A stretch of 64,000 nt of DNA from Chrysophaeum taylorii (lineage: Eukaryota; Sar; Pelagophyceae; Pelagomonadales; Pelagomonadaceae): assembly GCA_029834535.1 (NCBI GenBank), contig JAQMWT010000192.1, positions 1-64,000 on the forward strand, in the 5' to 3' direction. Below the pieces are notes generated by a model, which saw only the letters and a program-made list of their open reading frames with translations, was not told where the DNA came from and searched no databases. The first letter of the stretch is position 1. Every line of letters begins with the position of its first letter. The translations under genes were made by a program, and so were the position numbers. This document shows positions 1 through 10,792 of this stretch, one piece after another.

Positions 1-617
1 TCAAGAGGGCCGGTGTTATATTTACGTGCAACGAGGATCCATCTTTCTCTGGCTTGATAATCTCCACACAGATAGCATGGAAATCGGTCACATATATCCA
101 CCGTATAGTGCATCGTTGAGAAGATGAGATTAGCAACTCGTATATGATCTTCATACGATGCGGAGTGTGGTGGTGTCAATTCCATGAAAAGAACAAGCGG
201 CTTTAAGAGCTCAAGTACACTTAGAGCACTTGGAAACAAGGAATCATCCATATCGCGCTCGAAGGTGGAAATGGATCTCCCATTGATTATGCTGCGATTT
301 GTGCATGGTGATGTCAATTCCACTATGTCAGTGTAATATCGTGCACGTTCAACGTCCGATGCTCGATGGAGATATGTCAAAAACTTAGGTAGGGATGGGA
401 AAACTTCGATGGAATTACCAAAACGTCTTCGTAGCATGTGCGTGATATTGTCGTCGCCCTCAACACGAACTTTAACGTTGATGTTGATTTGCAAGTCATT
501 AGAAGCGCAAGCCAAGAATGCAGGAGTGGACATCCCAGAGCAAAGTATAGTTACTGTAGTTATTCGTGGGCTAGGAGATGAAGTTACTGTATGGAGCAAG
601 CGTGTGGTAACCTTGTG
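1..617 (-). CDS. C5-cytosine methyltransferase domain of element A, partial
   Basis: The open frame follows the UGA at 618-620 directly in the same frame as the Gag-protease ORF, with no ATG before the first conserved motif. Visible C5-MTase motifs are: motif I (LLCSG/ILCSGMSTPAF type), an acidic residue after strand 2 (VEGDD), motif IV LTSPCT with the catalytic-type Cys, motif VI as FMELTPP in place of ENVPP, and motif VIII CGDYQAREKW (QxRxR-like). The C-terminal target-recognition part and motifs IX-X lie outside the window but are seen in element C. The family transfers methyl groups from SAM to cytosine in DNA. Inference: the enzyme acts on retroelement or host DNA. Activity is untested. 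Confidence 0.75.
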
Positions 618-620
618 TCA
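618..620 (-). other. In-frame UGA between Gag-PR and methyltransferase (A)
   Basis: The codon string is CCC GTA TGA CAC AAG GTT, and both sides are in one frame. The base after the stop is C, the weakest known +4 context for UGA. The equivalent UGA-C occurs in elements B (10790-10792) and C (26040-26042) in otherwise different sequence. Readthrough is inferred, not shown. Confidence 0.6.
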
Positions 621-3240
621 TACGGGAGGTGGGAAATGCTTGCGTATGTAAGGCAGCTGCGAATGCATTGACTCCAGGATGGTTTTAAGCCACGGGACGT
701 AAATTGCGCGTTCCATGAGGGTGGAATATAGTTTAAGCATTTCGCGTTGTTCGTTAAAGGCACATAGTCTGAACTGTAGTGAGCGAAGTTCCATTTTACG
801 CGCTTTTGCTTGTTGTAGCGAGTAAATTGGTAGAGTTGGTAACAGGTTACTGAGTCTAAACAAAGTAATCTTAACATTGTCGTCAATTTTGCTCTGGATA
901 GATGATTGTCCTTTAAATTCAACTCCATATAGATGTATACCTAGTTTATCTTCTCCCCATTGAGTCATACTGATGATGTGCAGATCGGGATCGTTATGGT
1001 CGTCTTGCTTGGGTAGAAAAAGCGCAACGTCTAGCTTTACATATCCCACATTTGGATGCTTTGGGAGAGCGGGAATGACGGTCCTTATAATCATAGCATG
1101 TGTGATTCTCTGCGTATCCGTAGCAGTCTGGATAGCAGGTGATAAGGACTCGGGTAGCTTTACGATGTGAATAGGATCAGCATAACGTTTAAAGTTGATT
1201 ACATGTTGAGAAGCACATGTGTTAGCATATCCTGGCGTAGTCATTAGCGGCAAATTGTACTCGTTGTACAGTTTAAGCATTGTTGCATAACAGGCATGCG
1301 CTGAGCTTTGACCAAACACGTACTGTGTCATGTAACTTTGCGTTTGTTCGGAAGGCACAACGACGAGTGTAAAACCAGTGTTTAATTTTGGTAGCAACAC
1401 AGGGGGGTCTGTGCCATCATCATTATCTTCATTGGGTAGATTATTGGAGAGCTCAGAGTGCGAGGAAGTTTCCCGAGCTTGACGGCGAACGATAGCATTC
1501 TGAGCTTTAATATTTATGTGCTGCAATAGCGGCTGAGGGATGTTATCAACTTCATCATCTTTAATGGACAGAAAAGTGTGCAACATTTTCTCTGTATCAG
1601 CAGTCCCCATCTGCTCCGCATCACTGGGGGACGCTTCAGGAGCAGATATTTCAGTTTGATACTTTTCTTCTGAAACAAGAGATTCCTTATCGGCTTCTAA
1701 GAGTTTCGATATGGTATTGGACATAGTATCAACTCGAGATAAGTAGAGATGAACTTGGGTGGCTTCGTCAGGATCTAAGGACTGTGTCGAAGCTTGAGAA
1801 GCGGTTGTCCAGAGGGTACTCAATAAGCTTTTCATTTCCTCCTGTACCATTTTAGAGTCGGTAGAAGGGCTGGGATTCGCTTCCTGTAATTTACCAAACA
1901 GGTGGCGAAGACGATCAACTTGATAAGTAGCCCGGTCCATAAGAGACATATTAGAGCGTGCATTACGGTTAGAGGAAGATGAGTAGACAGGACGATCGAA
2001 GCTGGTACCTTTGACATTATAATTTGAGGGTGGACGATAGTACGATGTGTCACGAGGTAAAATTGTCGATGCTTTATCTTTTGCATTACGAAGCTTACGA
2101 GCGTTGAAGCCAGACTGTCCAGCTACGGTGGCTAACAAAGAGTAAGCGTTGTTTAGAGAGTCGTGGGATTGATGAATAGTATCCATCAATAATACTTTAG
2201 GTGGCTTGGTAGCGGTAGTACCAGGGATGTAAGGGACCCAGGAAGCGGGTTTATCCAAGCGTCGGTTAGAGGAAAACCTTGTTTCATTGTATATCTTTAA
2301 CAAGAATTCCAATAGTGGACAAACGTCGTTAGGATCAACTAGCTTTAACAATTCGGGATCGTAACTCGAGTTGTTACCAGAGCGTGTCTCGTAGAGTTTA
2401 TACCATTCCAATAAAGATTGAGAATAGCGCTCGTGATCGGAGGGATTAGCATATAGACGGCAGATCTCCTCGTGAGCTTTAAGAGTAATTATGGAGTTAT
2501 TGAATTGGATTGATGCTTCATCATTATTTAATTGCTTTGCCTGAGATTGGAAGGCAAGGAGTTGCTCGACAAATACATAGGCATACCAATTAACATTTAA
2601 AGACATTCGATTAAACTGAGATTTAAGCTCAGTAACATCTGCACATGACACTGTCTCATAGAAATGGTAAGCGAAAAGCACTACTGCACGTAGTTTATTA
2701 GGATGTGGAGTAATTGCACAAATCTTCTTTAATTGAGGCCACATAGCGAGTGCGGGTTTTTCTTGTGACTCGAAGTTAAAGAATGCGTACAAGAAACCAG
2801 CATAAGTTTCGCAGTGTTTGATCCAGTCGGCATTAGAGAGACCTGTAAAGGATATGTTAGTTAAAGATGAATCATACACAATTTATTTAGGGAATCGGGT
2901 ATCTAATAAAGTAAGGACACGTTTGACATCCTCATTTAATTCGGGACGAACGAGATTGTACGACTCTTGGTAGTAAAGTCGTTCAAGTTTATTACGGACA
3001 TCAACTGATAGTTGATGCGACGAGTTGACGTGCCAGGTCTTTAAATGTTCGGGCAGGGCCTCTTCATTAATGCAGATGTAATTCGTTAATTTTCTCGGAT
3101 ATCCGTCTTGAAAAGATGGCATCTACTTCGTTATCAAGGATTTGATTGTATTCCGGAGCATTCCGGATATTGGTATTTTGTAGGAGAAGTATCGTGACTG
3201 ATCAAGGTAGGTTAGAGGATTGATACACAGATTCGACACA
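618..3240 (-). pseudogene. Gag-protease ORF of element A, disrupted
   Basis: The largest open part (618-2879, about 750 codons) aligns along its length with ORF1 of element B and with both ends of ORF1 of C. The N-terminal two thirds are Gag-like: helical, with a WYKLYETRS block, an arginine-rich stretch and an acidic linker. The C-terminal part corresponds to the copia protease and its tail (VGYVKLDVALFLP, then HIISMTQW). The DSGA-type active site is not recognisable here, whereas element B reads FDSCAT at the same place. A TAA at 2880-2882 replaces the Met seen in C (YPKMIIYD versus FPK-stop-IVYD), and a one-base frameshift near 3070 separates the start of Gag (near 3240-3130). It is a decayed copy. 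Confidence 0.75.
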
Positions 3241-3657
3241 TAAGAATGAAGGGTTTCTCAAGTGCGTGGGTTCTATGTACAGTACGCTATTTTAAACGTG
3301 GGCTTATTTACAAGACCAAACAAATCAGCATGCTATTTAAACAGGATGACTTGAGACTGAAGAATGGATTAATTCTCGAGCAGTCAGTCTTTTTTTGGGG
3401 GATGGGGGAAAAACCCGTACAAGTTCCCGCGGCTTGTATAGGAAAAATTTTAATTTTATTGGTTATGCGAGTGCGTATGACCAGTGACCGACCCAACTCG
3501 GTCACAAACCGAATTAACTGGCGGGCACATACCGTCACATAACAAATATGTACAGTAGACCACCGCCAAACACATTGTCGCATTGTACTCGTGATCAGGC
3601 GTAAATTGATCACTCCATTTAAACGTACAACACAGTTGGACTGACACACCTACGCAT
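3241..3657 (-). other. Element A leader between PBS and Gag
   Basis: This AT-rich stretch has no convincing ORF. It corresponds to the roughly 500-nt leader of element C (27460-27971) and shares blocks with it, such as the CGACCCAACTCG segment near 3490 (3489-3500) and 27810. Confidence 0.6.
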
Positions 3658-3671
3658 CTGGGCCCATAACC
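3658..3671 (-). promoter_or_regulatory. Primer-binding site, initiator tRNA-Met anticodon type (A)
   Basis: Read on the minus strand this is GGTTATGGGCCCAG. It is the exact complement of the anticodon stem-loop of eukaryotic initiator tRNA-Met (CTGGGCCCATAACC). Drosophila copia is known to prime from a cleaved initiator tRNA at this internal position. The site abuts the LTR end. Confidence 0.85.
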
Positions 3672-4065
3672 TGGAGAGATTTGACCCTCTCCGGGTACAT
3701 GGTAGAGGCTGCGTGCAGTCTTAGGCGTGTACAGACCATGCCGCTTGTCACATGCTACTACACAAGGTAGGGATTTAAGCCCTAACTCCTTAAGGACATT
3801 AGGTCCCATAGAAGCGTTTACACTGGCAACGAGGAACGAAGTCTCTGTTAATTGAACAGAAAACCCCGTACCTGACGGTACGCACCTGGAGGCCTACTCC
3901 ATGTTGGAAAAGAGCTTCAGATTGGGCTCTTCATAATCTGAGATAAAAGGGCGGAAGGGTAAGGAAAGAAGGAGAGATAGAAAGCCGTATTACGGAGAGA
4001 AAACCCTCGTGTAGAGATAGGTGTGAAATGCTCCAGTGTCGCACATATAATAGTGTGGCTCTCTG
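3672..4065 (-). repeat. 5' LTR of element A, outer end missing
   Basis: The stretch aligns with the LTR of element C (27987-28602) from the PBS outward to about 4065, where similarity stops inside the LTR near the CTCTCTGGA block. The inner end is ...CTCTCCA next to the PBS. The terminal TGCAGAGAAATC expected at the outer end is not present, so the LTR is truncated or rearranged here. Confidence 0.7.
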
Positions 4066-4940
4066 GACTTTAAGGCACCCGCGACAGTACCCCCGATGGC
4101 CACGACGCGCATCGCCGCCTCACAGCCGAGTTGAGCGCTGTCCATGTCGGCCATACGCGCGCGCCTGCCGATCGAGAAACCACCGTCTGGATCTTTCCAT
4201 CAACATCTGTCACAGTGGCAGACCTGAAACCTTCAAAGACTCGAGAAGACGAGGTTACAGCTAGCCGAGGATAATGCCTGGACCTCGTCGACTACAGCGC
4301 AGACTCCAACGAAGAAGGAAGCATACCCTACTTGTTGTTGTTGCCGTTTCCCGCGCACGAATGCCGTCATCCCACGCGATCGCGCCTCTTTCATGCGATG
4401 AGCGTGCTGCGATGCGAAACATCCTCCTTCGGGATACAGGATGCGGACGATACGACGCGGAGCTGACTCTATCGTGCGCACAAAAGGAGTAGAACTCCTC
4501 TGGTAGGGCCACCGTCGCTACCATTGATCGCCGCGAAGCCTATATAGAAGTGCAGAACGCCGTGCTTGTACTGCCCAAGTTCACTTTGCTTCCTGCAATA
4601 GCCCAAGCCGCTGCGTCGCCTGAACGCGCCGCCCCTCCCTCAACACCACGACTCTGGACGAGAGTGTGCGCAGCGCCAGCGTTTCCCGTTCAATCACAAA
4701 GCTGCGTACCCGTCCAACATCCATCGACCTCCAGGCTGCGCGAATCTCGACAACGACTACGATTTTGGCAGCAAGTCTTCGCTGTGATGATAGTGTTGTG
4801 TCGAAGGGGGCTCGCGCAAAGTTTTTTTATTAAGTGTTTTCGCCACGGCCATCACACCATGAAGCGTGTGAAGTTGAGGCAAAGCGTGTGAGGGTGCGTG
4901 CGTGCAACGGTCTAGCGCAGCGTACGGCTCGTGCTTAAAG
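4066..4940. other. GC-rich stretch without a recognisable gene
   Basis: Several short overlapping ORFs occur on both strands (for example 4274-4492, 4550-4891 on +, and 4261-4524 on -). None resembles a known family, and none shows a clear start with coherent codon use. Nothing firm can be called. Confidence 0.5.
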
Positions 4941-5017
4941 GTTGACGTGGCCGAGCGGTCTAAGGCGCCAGTTTAAGGCACTGGTCTTCGGGCGCGAGTT
5001 CGAATCTCGCCGTTAAC
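4941..5017 (+). tRNA. trnL-AAG: tRNA-Leu (anticodon AAG), copy 1
   Basis: The sequence folds as a class II tRNA. The acceptor stem is GTTGACG/CGTTAAC with one G-T pair. The D arm contains GGCCGAGCGGTC (box A). The anticodon stem is CCAGT/ACTGG around loop TTAAGGC, giving anticodon AAG. There is a short variable arm (TCTTCGGGC), and the T arm is GCGAG-TTCGAAT-CTCGC (box B). The length is 77 nt without an intron. The 3' CCA is not encoded, as expected for a nuclear gene. A run of T terminating Pol III follows only weakly (ATTTTAAT). Confidence 0.95.
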
Positions 5018-5164
5018 AATTTTAATGCTGAGGCTGACTCTTATGCGACGTTCGTTGTGGATTACCCGCACACAGTGTGCTTAGAATGCTTGATATCACG
5101 CTGAGGCTGATGTTTATGAGTCCTTCGGTGTGGGTTACCCACACGCAGCGTGCTTAGGGTGGTT
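5018..5164 (+). repeat. Tandemly duplicated tRNA spacer
   Basis: Two diverged copies of a roughly 70-bp unit start with GCTGAGGCTGA and end with GTGCTTAG (about 5026-5085 and 5099-5157). They lie between the two tRNA-Leu genes, so the tRNA and its flank were probably duplicated in tandem. Both units contain a GTGG(A/G)TTACCC block. Confidence 0.75.
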
Positions 5165-5241
5165 GTTGATGTGGCCGAGCGGTCTAAGGCGCCAGTTTAA
5201 GGCACTGGTCTTCGGGCGCGAGTTCGAATCTCGCCGTCAAC
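5165..5241 (+). tRNA. trnL-AAG: tRNA-Leu (anticodon AAG), copy 2
   Basis: This copy is identical to copy 1 except for compensated or tolerated acceptor-stem changes: GTTGATG/CGTCAAC, with the fourth pair now G-C and the sixth T-G. It has the same 77-nt class II fold, anticodon AAG and intact A and B boxes. It lies 147 bp downstream of copy 1 on the same strand. Confidence 0.95.
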
Positions 5242-5667
5242 ATGCATTGAATTGTGCGTTCTCTACTCCTTGTTTTAAGGAAGCCAATAGTGAGATTCCG
5301 CAGGATAGACCGACGCAATTAAGGTCCTTTGTCTGAGGGGCAGGAAAAAAGCAGCCCTTAATACCACGTCGATTTTTCAATATCCGCCCTCCAGCAGCTA
5401 TGTACCTACCTCTCTACTCACATAAGTACTGATTTTAAGTATAAGTCAGCGCTAACCCTAATCGGCTTAGCAGGGTTCGAAGGCTGGCGCTGGTCAAGCA
5501 TGCCAGATGAACGCGGAGCTGCCTTGTTGTGGTTATGCGAAGGGAACGAAGCAGGCGACGTGGCCGCCGGTGGCTGCGGGTTCAAAGTTTGTGTGGATGC
5601 GACGAAGTCGGACTCGGAAAAGGCTTGTGTGCTTGGCGCTAAACCGTAACCTTCGAAGCTACGAGTA
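5242..5667. other. Intergenic, nothing recognised
   Basis: The stretch contains a minus-strand ORF of 120 codons (5418-5780) that is Pro/Ala/Ser-rich and resembles nothing I know. No repeats or RNA genes are visible. Confidence 0.4.
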
Positions 5668-6348
5668 GTGGGGTCCGATGCTGCGAGTCCGGGTGCACGG
5701 CACGTCCAGGTGATTTCGGCGAGTCGAACGCCGCGGACGGCACCAGCACGACGGCGTCTCTGTTCCACTGCGACAAACATTTTAAGTCAAAGCACTCCCC
5801 GGCGAAGAAGACGACTGCGGTGCGCTGTGCGCTCGATCACAAGTTTCTTCCAGCGGCAACCAAAACGCCCTAAGGTGAACGAATCGACCGCAGTGAGCGA
5901 ACCGGCCACGGTTCCATTTGGTGGCGCTCGTGATGATGAGGAGATGAAGGATTTCGGGGACGACGACGACGAAGACGCCGACGACGACGACGTTCTCACG
6001 CAAGAGCGGCAGCCAGTCGCTTCCTTGTCGGGCGAAGCCCCGGCCCTGGCTGAGTCCCACGAATTCGACGACGAGGTTAAGGACTTCTTCGTCGTCGACC
6101 TCTGCGGCGACGACGACGCATTGTCGTACGGTGAGGCGGATTCGACTGCAGGCCATCCTCCTCAATATCGTGTCGCTCTTCCTGTTGCCCGCCGCTTCCG
6201 GCTCTGCTTCGATGCTACCAGCAGACTCGACAACAACGGCGGGACCGAGACCTCGTTCGCGGAAGTCCAAGGGGAGCTCCCGGCCCCGCTGACTCTGTGC
6301 GCCGGCCTCCCCTGGCCGGGTCCGCTTCCCTCCATAAGCTCATACTAA
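5668..6348 (+). CDS. Putative PIP-box protein, exon or open frame
   Basis: This 226-codon open frame has no good ATG at its start (the first codon is GTG), so it may be an exon or a chance frame. Residues 55-68 read RSITSFFQRQPKRP. This closely resembles the PCNA-interacting peptide at the N-terminus of DNA ligase I (consensus QxxIxxFF, with Val here in the Gln place), followed by basic residues. An acidic run of Asp/Glu (residues about 90-112) and a second acidic patch follow. No catalytic domain is visible. If real, it could be a PCNA-binding regulator. The opposite strand is also open, so this is uncertain. Confidence 0.3.
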   Translation: MGSDAASPGARHVQVISASRTPRTAPARRRLCSTATNILSQSTPRRRRRLRCAVRSITSFFQRQPKRPKVNESTAVSEPATVPFGGARDDEEMKDFGDDDDEDADDDDVLTQERQPVASLSGEAPALAESHEFDDEVKDFFVVDLCGDDDALSYGEADSTAGHPPQYRVALPVARRFRLCFDATSRLDNNGGTETSFAEVQGELPAPLTLCAGLPWPGPLPSISSY

Positions 6349-7182
6349 CTGCCTGGTTGTTGGCGTCCACGACGGTCCGCTGCTTGCGGTCGATGCTGCC
6401 ACTTTCTTCTAATGATGCCTCGATGTCGCGTACGGGATCATCCACCAAGTCCACGAAGTCACCAGCGCCCCGACACTCTTGGTCTTCTTCGTCGTCAGCG
6501 GTCCCGCGTCAACTCCACTCAATCTCGCAAACTCACCGAGCGGCCTGAACATGTCCACGCCGGCCGCAGCCATTTGATCGAAGTCGACATCGACTGCGTC
6601 ACAATGGCGACTCCCCAGCGTCGGCGGCAAGTAGAATTTCCGCAGCAAGGGCTGCGCCCTGGCGCCAAGTGTTCGGCACGGAGACCATGGTCACATCGAC
6701 ACGCGAGCGGCCCACTTCGTACTCTGGGCACTGCGCCATCGCGCGACCAAGCGTAAGCGCGCCGTCAGTACCACTCATCGCCTCCTAACGACCGAAATCG
6801 CTTCGAAATCGGACAAAAAAAAATTGTAATGTAAAAACTTGAATCTGGCCCTAGCGGGGGCACTTACCTACCTGCGTGGTGTCGTGGACTGCTTTTTTTT
6901 CTGCCCCTTGCCTTTGGTTGAAAAACTAGCCCTCTCGAAGAGGGGCTCGTTTGCCGAAGCTCTTCGGGTGATTAATGCGCGCGAAACCGTAGTCGCCAGC
7001 TCAGTATATCAGTACATTGCATACTAAACGGATCGCAAAAAACGGGAAGTTCAATGTGCGTCACGTCTGTGTGTGTGTGTGTGTCTCCTGTCAGTCTGCC
7101 GTATGTTCTTTTTAGTTCAAACAGAAAGAAAGAAAGAAAAGAAAGGAAAAAAAAAAGATAAAGAAAAAAGATAAGCCGTAAG
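6349..7182. other. Intergenic DNA with simple repeats next to element B
   Basis: No gene is supported. A 31-bp block at about 6907-6937 (CTTTGGTTGAAAAACTAGCC...) recurs inverted near 41780-41810. A (GT)n run lies at 7068-7083. The stretch 7120-7180 is purine-rich, and its end (GATAAAGAAAAAAGATAAGC at 7157) recurs near 47637, suggesting that element B landed in a dispersed repeat. Confidence 0.6.
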
Positions 7183-7497
7183 TGCAGAGAAATCTGCTGC
7201 CTCTTACCCTTATCCGTCCGTCGAGAACGTGATCTCTTCCTTACCCTTCATCTTCCTTTCTACACAATCAAATAGTCCTCTGATTTGTGCCTGCGCTCAT
7301 CATCATGGTCTAGCGCACCCCGAGGTATGTAGCACTATACACTTCACCTTTCTCGTGTAGTTCTAGATGCCGCCTGTCGTGTTCTGAGGATATAGGGGAC
7401 ATACCTTTTAGTTCCCCGAATTAAATACTTCCAGACGTTCATGATGAGACGGGATGGTTTCCCAGGTGACTTACCACTGCTTGCTAAATGCTCTGCA
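7183..7497 (+). repeat. 5' LTR of element B
   Basis: The LTR begins TGCAGAGAAATC and ends AAATGCTCTGCA, so the ends form the inverted pair TGCAGAG/CTCTGCA with canonical TG...CA. The 315 bp match the LTRs at 16129-16442 and 16484-16794 closely over the first 150 bp. The same first 150 bp are shared with the longer LTR of element C. The PBS follows directly. Confidence 0.85.
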
Positions 7498-7511
7498 GGT
7501 TATGGGCCCAG
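7498..7511 (+). promoter_or_regulatory. Primer-binding site, initiator tRNA-Met anticodon type (B)
   Basis: The sequence is GGTTATGGGCCCAG, a perfect complement of the anticodon arm of initiator tRNA-Met, immediately after the LTR end. Confidence 0.9.
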
Positions 7512-8017
7512 GCGGGTCCCTGAGAAATCATGTGTCAACATGCACGTAACCTATGGGTTTTGGACTGTTACCGCGCCGGTCCAGCCTCGACATGTGGACA
7601 CGCTTGTCAATATAACGCCATTACCATTGGGCTATATATAGCATACTTTGCACACGTTATCGTGTAACCTTGTGTGCACCTGTTCATAGTATCGTATTGT
7701 CATGTCAATGTTGATGTGTGTGTAAGTTGGCTAACCTGCACTCTTGCACACATGTTATGGAATATTTTGGGTACGTCCACTCTTACATTCCATGGCAATG
7801 CACCTAACAAGCTCATTGAGAGCACCAAAACTAACCAGCTGCCTGAGTGACTACGCTTAGCGACACTACTCTGGACTCACAGCTTGCACAGTCGTCAAAT
7901 AGACATCTTTCCATCGAAAAACGATGAGTGTACATAGACACCGATAGACAGACCCCTTTAGAATGTCTAGACAGTGTCAACTGCGTGACTGAACCCACAG
8001 GTTCCCCGTCAAGTGCT

Positions 8018-10792
8018 ATGGGAGAACACGCAGCACGAGCCGGACCCAAGGCGATCACAGATGCGGATGTATTGAAGCTCGAAGCTCCCGTAGTTGAGTT
8101 TCTTAACGAGGGAAATCGATTTCAGCTTCAGACCCGCAAGGTATCCTTGCAAATTAAGCATATCAAACAATTATTACGGTCCAGTCATGCCGATGCCTTC
8201 CTCGAGTACGACTCGTACGAAGCATATACTCGGTCATGCAAGGACTACGGGATCCTCCGGAATCAAATTCTCGATCGCTTTTTCCTGGAATGGAAGACCG
8301 ATAGAGCTGCTGATCTCCGTTTAGCTGTTGATGAATTGCCCCCCGAGTATCAGGAATGGCATTTCACTAACGAAGCTTTCCCCCACTTACCTGATGCAGA
8401 AGTAGCTCAGCTAGCTACTGTCTGTTACGACTATGAAGTCAAGGCATTACGTCCTGAAATCAATGCCCGTTTCTTAGAAGAGGAACGAATCTTAAATCGC
8501 GCGCACCCGAAGGCATTAGCTTTCGACACCCGTGTTCGTGCCCCTGTTACTATGTTTTCGTTAACTGCGGCTGACTGGCACACTTATCAGAACACGTATG
8601 CTACATTCTTGCATACTTACTTCAATCTCGAAAGTGTTGGAAAACCAGCACTTGCGGCCTAGCCCGCCATCAATGAGGTATGTAACAAAAGTTATTTACC
8701 CAACAAGGCTCGAGCCATTATGCTCATCGCCTTTAGTCACTACGAGTCTGTTACGACTACTGATGAGTCCTATTTGAAACAGCAATTTAACTCTGTTTTT
8801 TATAATCCTAACTGGTATGTCCATGTATTTATCGAAGCTGCCCTAGCATTTAGGCAAGTCTCTTACCAACTTAAACAGGAAGAGACTGACCTTCAATTCG
8901 ACTTTGGCACTCTTTGTAGCAAAATCTATGAAGAGATACATCGGCATTATGCCGATAATACCAGCAACAATCGTTACGATCGTGGTTGGGTAGATTTGTG
9001 TTATATGTATGAAACCCGATCTTCATCTCGGCTTGTGCCAGAAGCTGAACGATTGTGTCACCCTACCAACCCCAGCTACATTTTAGAATACGCATTAGAC
9101 TTATACAATGTAGTATCAAATGGGTCGAACAAAAGACGCTTAGAACGCCCTGTTTCTTGGCAACCCTATGTCGAAGGTTTATCATCTCAACCAAAGCCAA
9201 AGTTACTACTTACAAACACTCTGGATTCAGCAGACAAAAGTCTGACTCAAACTGCTAAAAAACTCGCCTTCATCACTTCGTCCCAACCTGGTACATCTCC
9301 CACGTTTAATGCTAGACGCCTGCGTAACTCTAATGATGCTCGCCAGCCTTTCTCTCGCAGCGATCTATCGTATTATCGTTCTGGTGATTCTTACGTCGCC
9401 AAGAAAACTGCTGGACAGTGCCATGACCGTCCAATTTACCCCCGCACTTTTGACAGGTCCTCTCGGTCTAACATGAAATTATTAGATCGAACAAATCACA
9501 CCTTAAACACCCTGCGAGAACAGTGTAGTGAACTTACGAAGCATGTGACAGATAATGATACCACGGCTCAGCTACAACAGAATATCAACAAGTTATTTGA
9601 GACTCTATTACAATCAGCTGACATTCTGTCAACGACATATACGGAGGACAACAGTAGTTTACTTCGTCTAAACGAACAGCTCATATTTGCAGAAGACATC
9701 ATTTATGATGTAGACGTTCATCTATCCTCGACCGAAAAGTCATTAAACTACGTGGAGCCACAACACCATACTGTTGTTACTGCTCCCACCCCAAAGGCAA
9801 CTCCTCCTACTACAAACACACAGGGTAATCCTTCCAATACTGTGCCTAACCTCTTTACCGCTTCCGCCATCTCGGCTTTACCACCAGCGTTATTGTCCTC
9901 GCTATCTTCACAGGTCCAATCTGCCCTCAACCTACCATCACAAGCCGAAACCAAAAGGGATGCCGATCATACTTCGCTATCGTCATTTGATGAAAAGCAC
10001 GGCATGGCTGATGAGGCTGACGAACCATCACCACCTGTTCAACCGATCATTATTCCAACGAATCTGTTATTGCTGGAGAACTTCTTCACAGCCAGCCTCT
10101 CCACTACTTGCCCACATTCGGAAAACGCCTTCCTCACCAACTACATGAAGGTAAACAGTGTCCCTCCACATTGCTCTTTTCTATATTTTGACTCTTGTGC
10201 TACCATCTCATTGATGTCCACTTGCGATTTTGCAATACCCAATCATATAATTCCACTGGACTCCAAATACGCGCCGATTGTTATTCAGACGGGTACAGGA
10301 CAACAACGTGCTTCACACATGATGTTAACACGTAACATTGTTGTTACCCTACCAGATCATCCACAAGCTGGCTATGTTAAGATCGACTTCGCGTTATGTC
10401 TTCAGCCAATGCATGACCGACATCTCGCTATCCTGAGCATGCTCGAGTGGAACCAGACGAACCTGACCACTGTGTTCAATGATCGAGCTGAGCCAAAGCT
10501 CAGCGCTGTCACGAGCCGCATAGACAAAGATGTACGTATACCCATACACTATGTCGCAGCTAATTTACCCATTCTCCCTTGTATCACTTACAACATCGCG
10601 CGCGACAAGCGGCTGGAACTTTGCTCCCTTGCATTTCCCCTCAAGCGATACCATGAAAACAGGGAGCTACTGGCATACTACAATTACCTACTCCAACGAG
10701 TTTTACCAGATCGGCCGTGGATTCGCCCTTTGGTTCTCAATCTTCGGAAACAGAACAAATTTGTTCAGCTAAATACGCAGCCATTAAGTTGA
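8018..10792 (+). pseudogene. Gag-protease ORF of element B, one nonsense codon
   Basis: I start at ATG 8018 because the protein then aligns with the Met start of Gag in element C (both reach a LNEG-RFQ motif at the same distance). The frame is open to 10792 except for TAG at 8660-8662, where B' has TGG (AAWPAINEV), a single-base nonsense change. Gag covers residues about 1-650. The protease follows with FDSCATISLM (10187 on), a retropepsin DSGA-type site with Cys for Gly, and then a copia-like tail ending AILSMLEW. About 924 codons in total. It would make the virus-like particle and process the polyprotein. Confidence 0.8.
10790..10792 (+). other. In-frame UGA between Gag-PR and methyltransferase (B)
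   Basis: The context is AGT TGA CTA CTC. UGA followed by CUA is the best-known readthrough hexamer in eukaryotic and viral mRNAs. The methyltransferase frame continues without a break. In B' the TGACTACTCGC string is conserved, but one base is missing just upstream. Confidence 0.65.

Larger units (their letters stand above)
1..4065 (-). mobile_element. Copia element A with C5-methyltransferase (partial)
   Basis: This is a minus-strand Ty1/copia-type element. From right to left it has a 5' LTR truncated at its outer end (3672 to about 4065), a primer-binding site (3658-3671), a leader of about 400 nt, a Gag-protease ORF, an in-frame UGA and the first 205 codons of a DNA methyltransferase that runs off the window. 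LTR, leader and proteins match element C (24350-28602) at clearly diverged but alignable level, so A and C are separate subfamilies of one lineage. Integrase and RT of A would lie left of the window. A is damaged in Gag by a frameshift near 3070 and an in-frame TAA at 2880-2882. Confidence 0.85.

Noticed and set aside
618-2879. Gag-PR of element A as an intact host gene of about 750 residues
   Set aside because: It aligns with ORF1 of the neighbouring copia elements, sits between a PBS and a methyltransferase/pol order, and its apparent start is a GTG just after an in-frame TAA.
7068-7180. Telomeric or centromeric repeat
   Set aside because: Only a short (GT)n run and a generic purine-rich stretch; no array.
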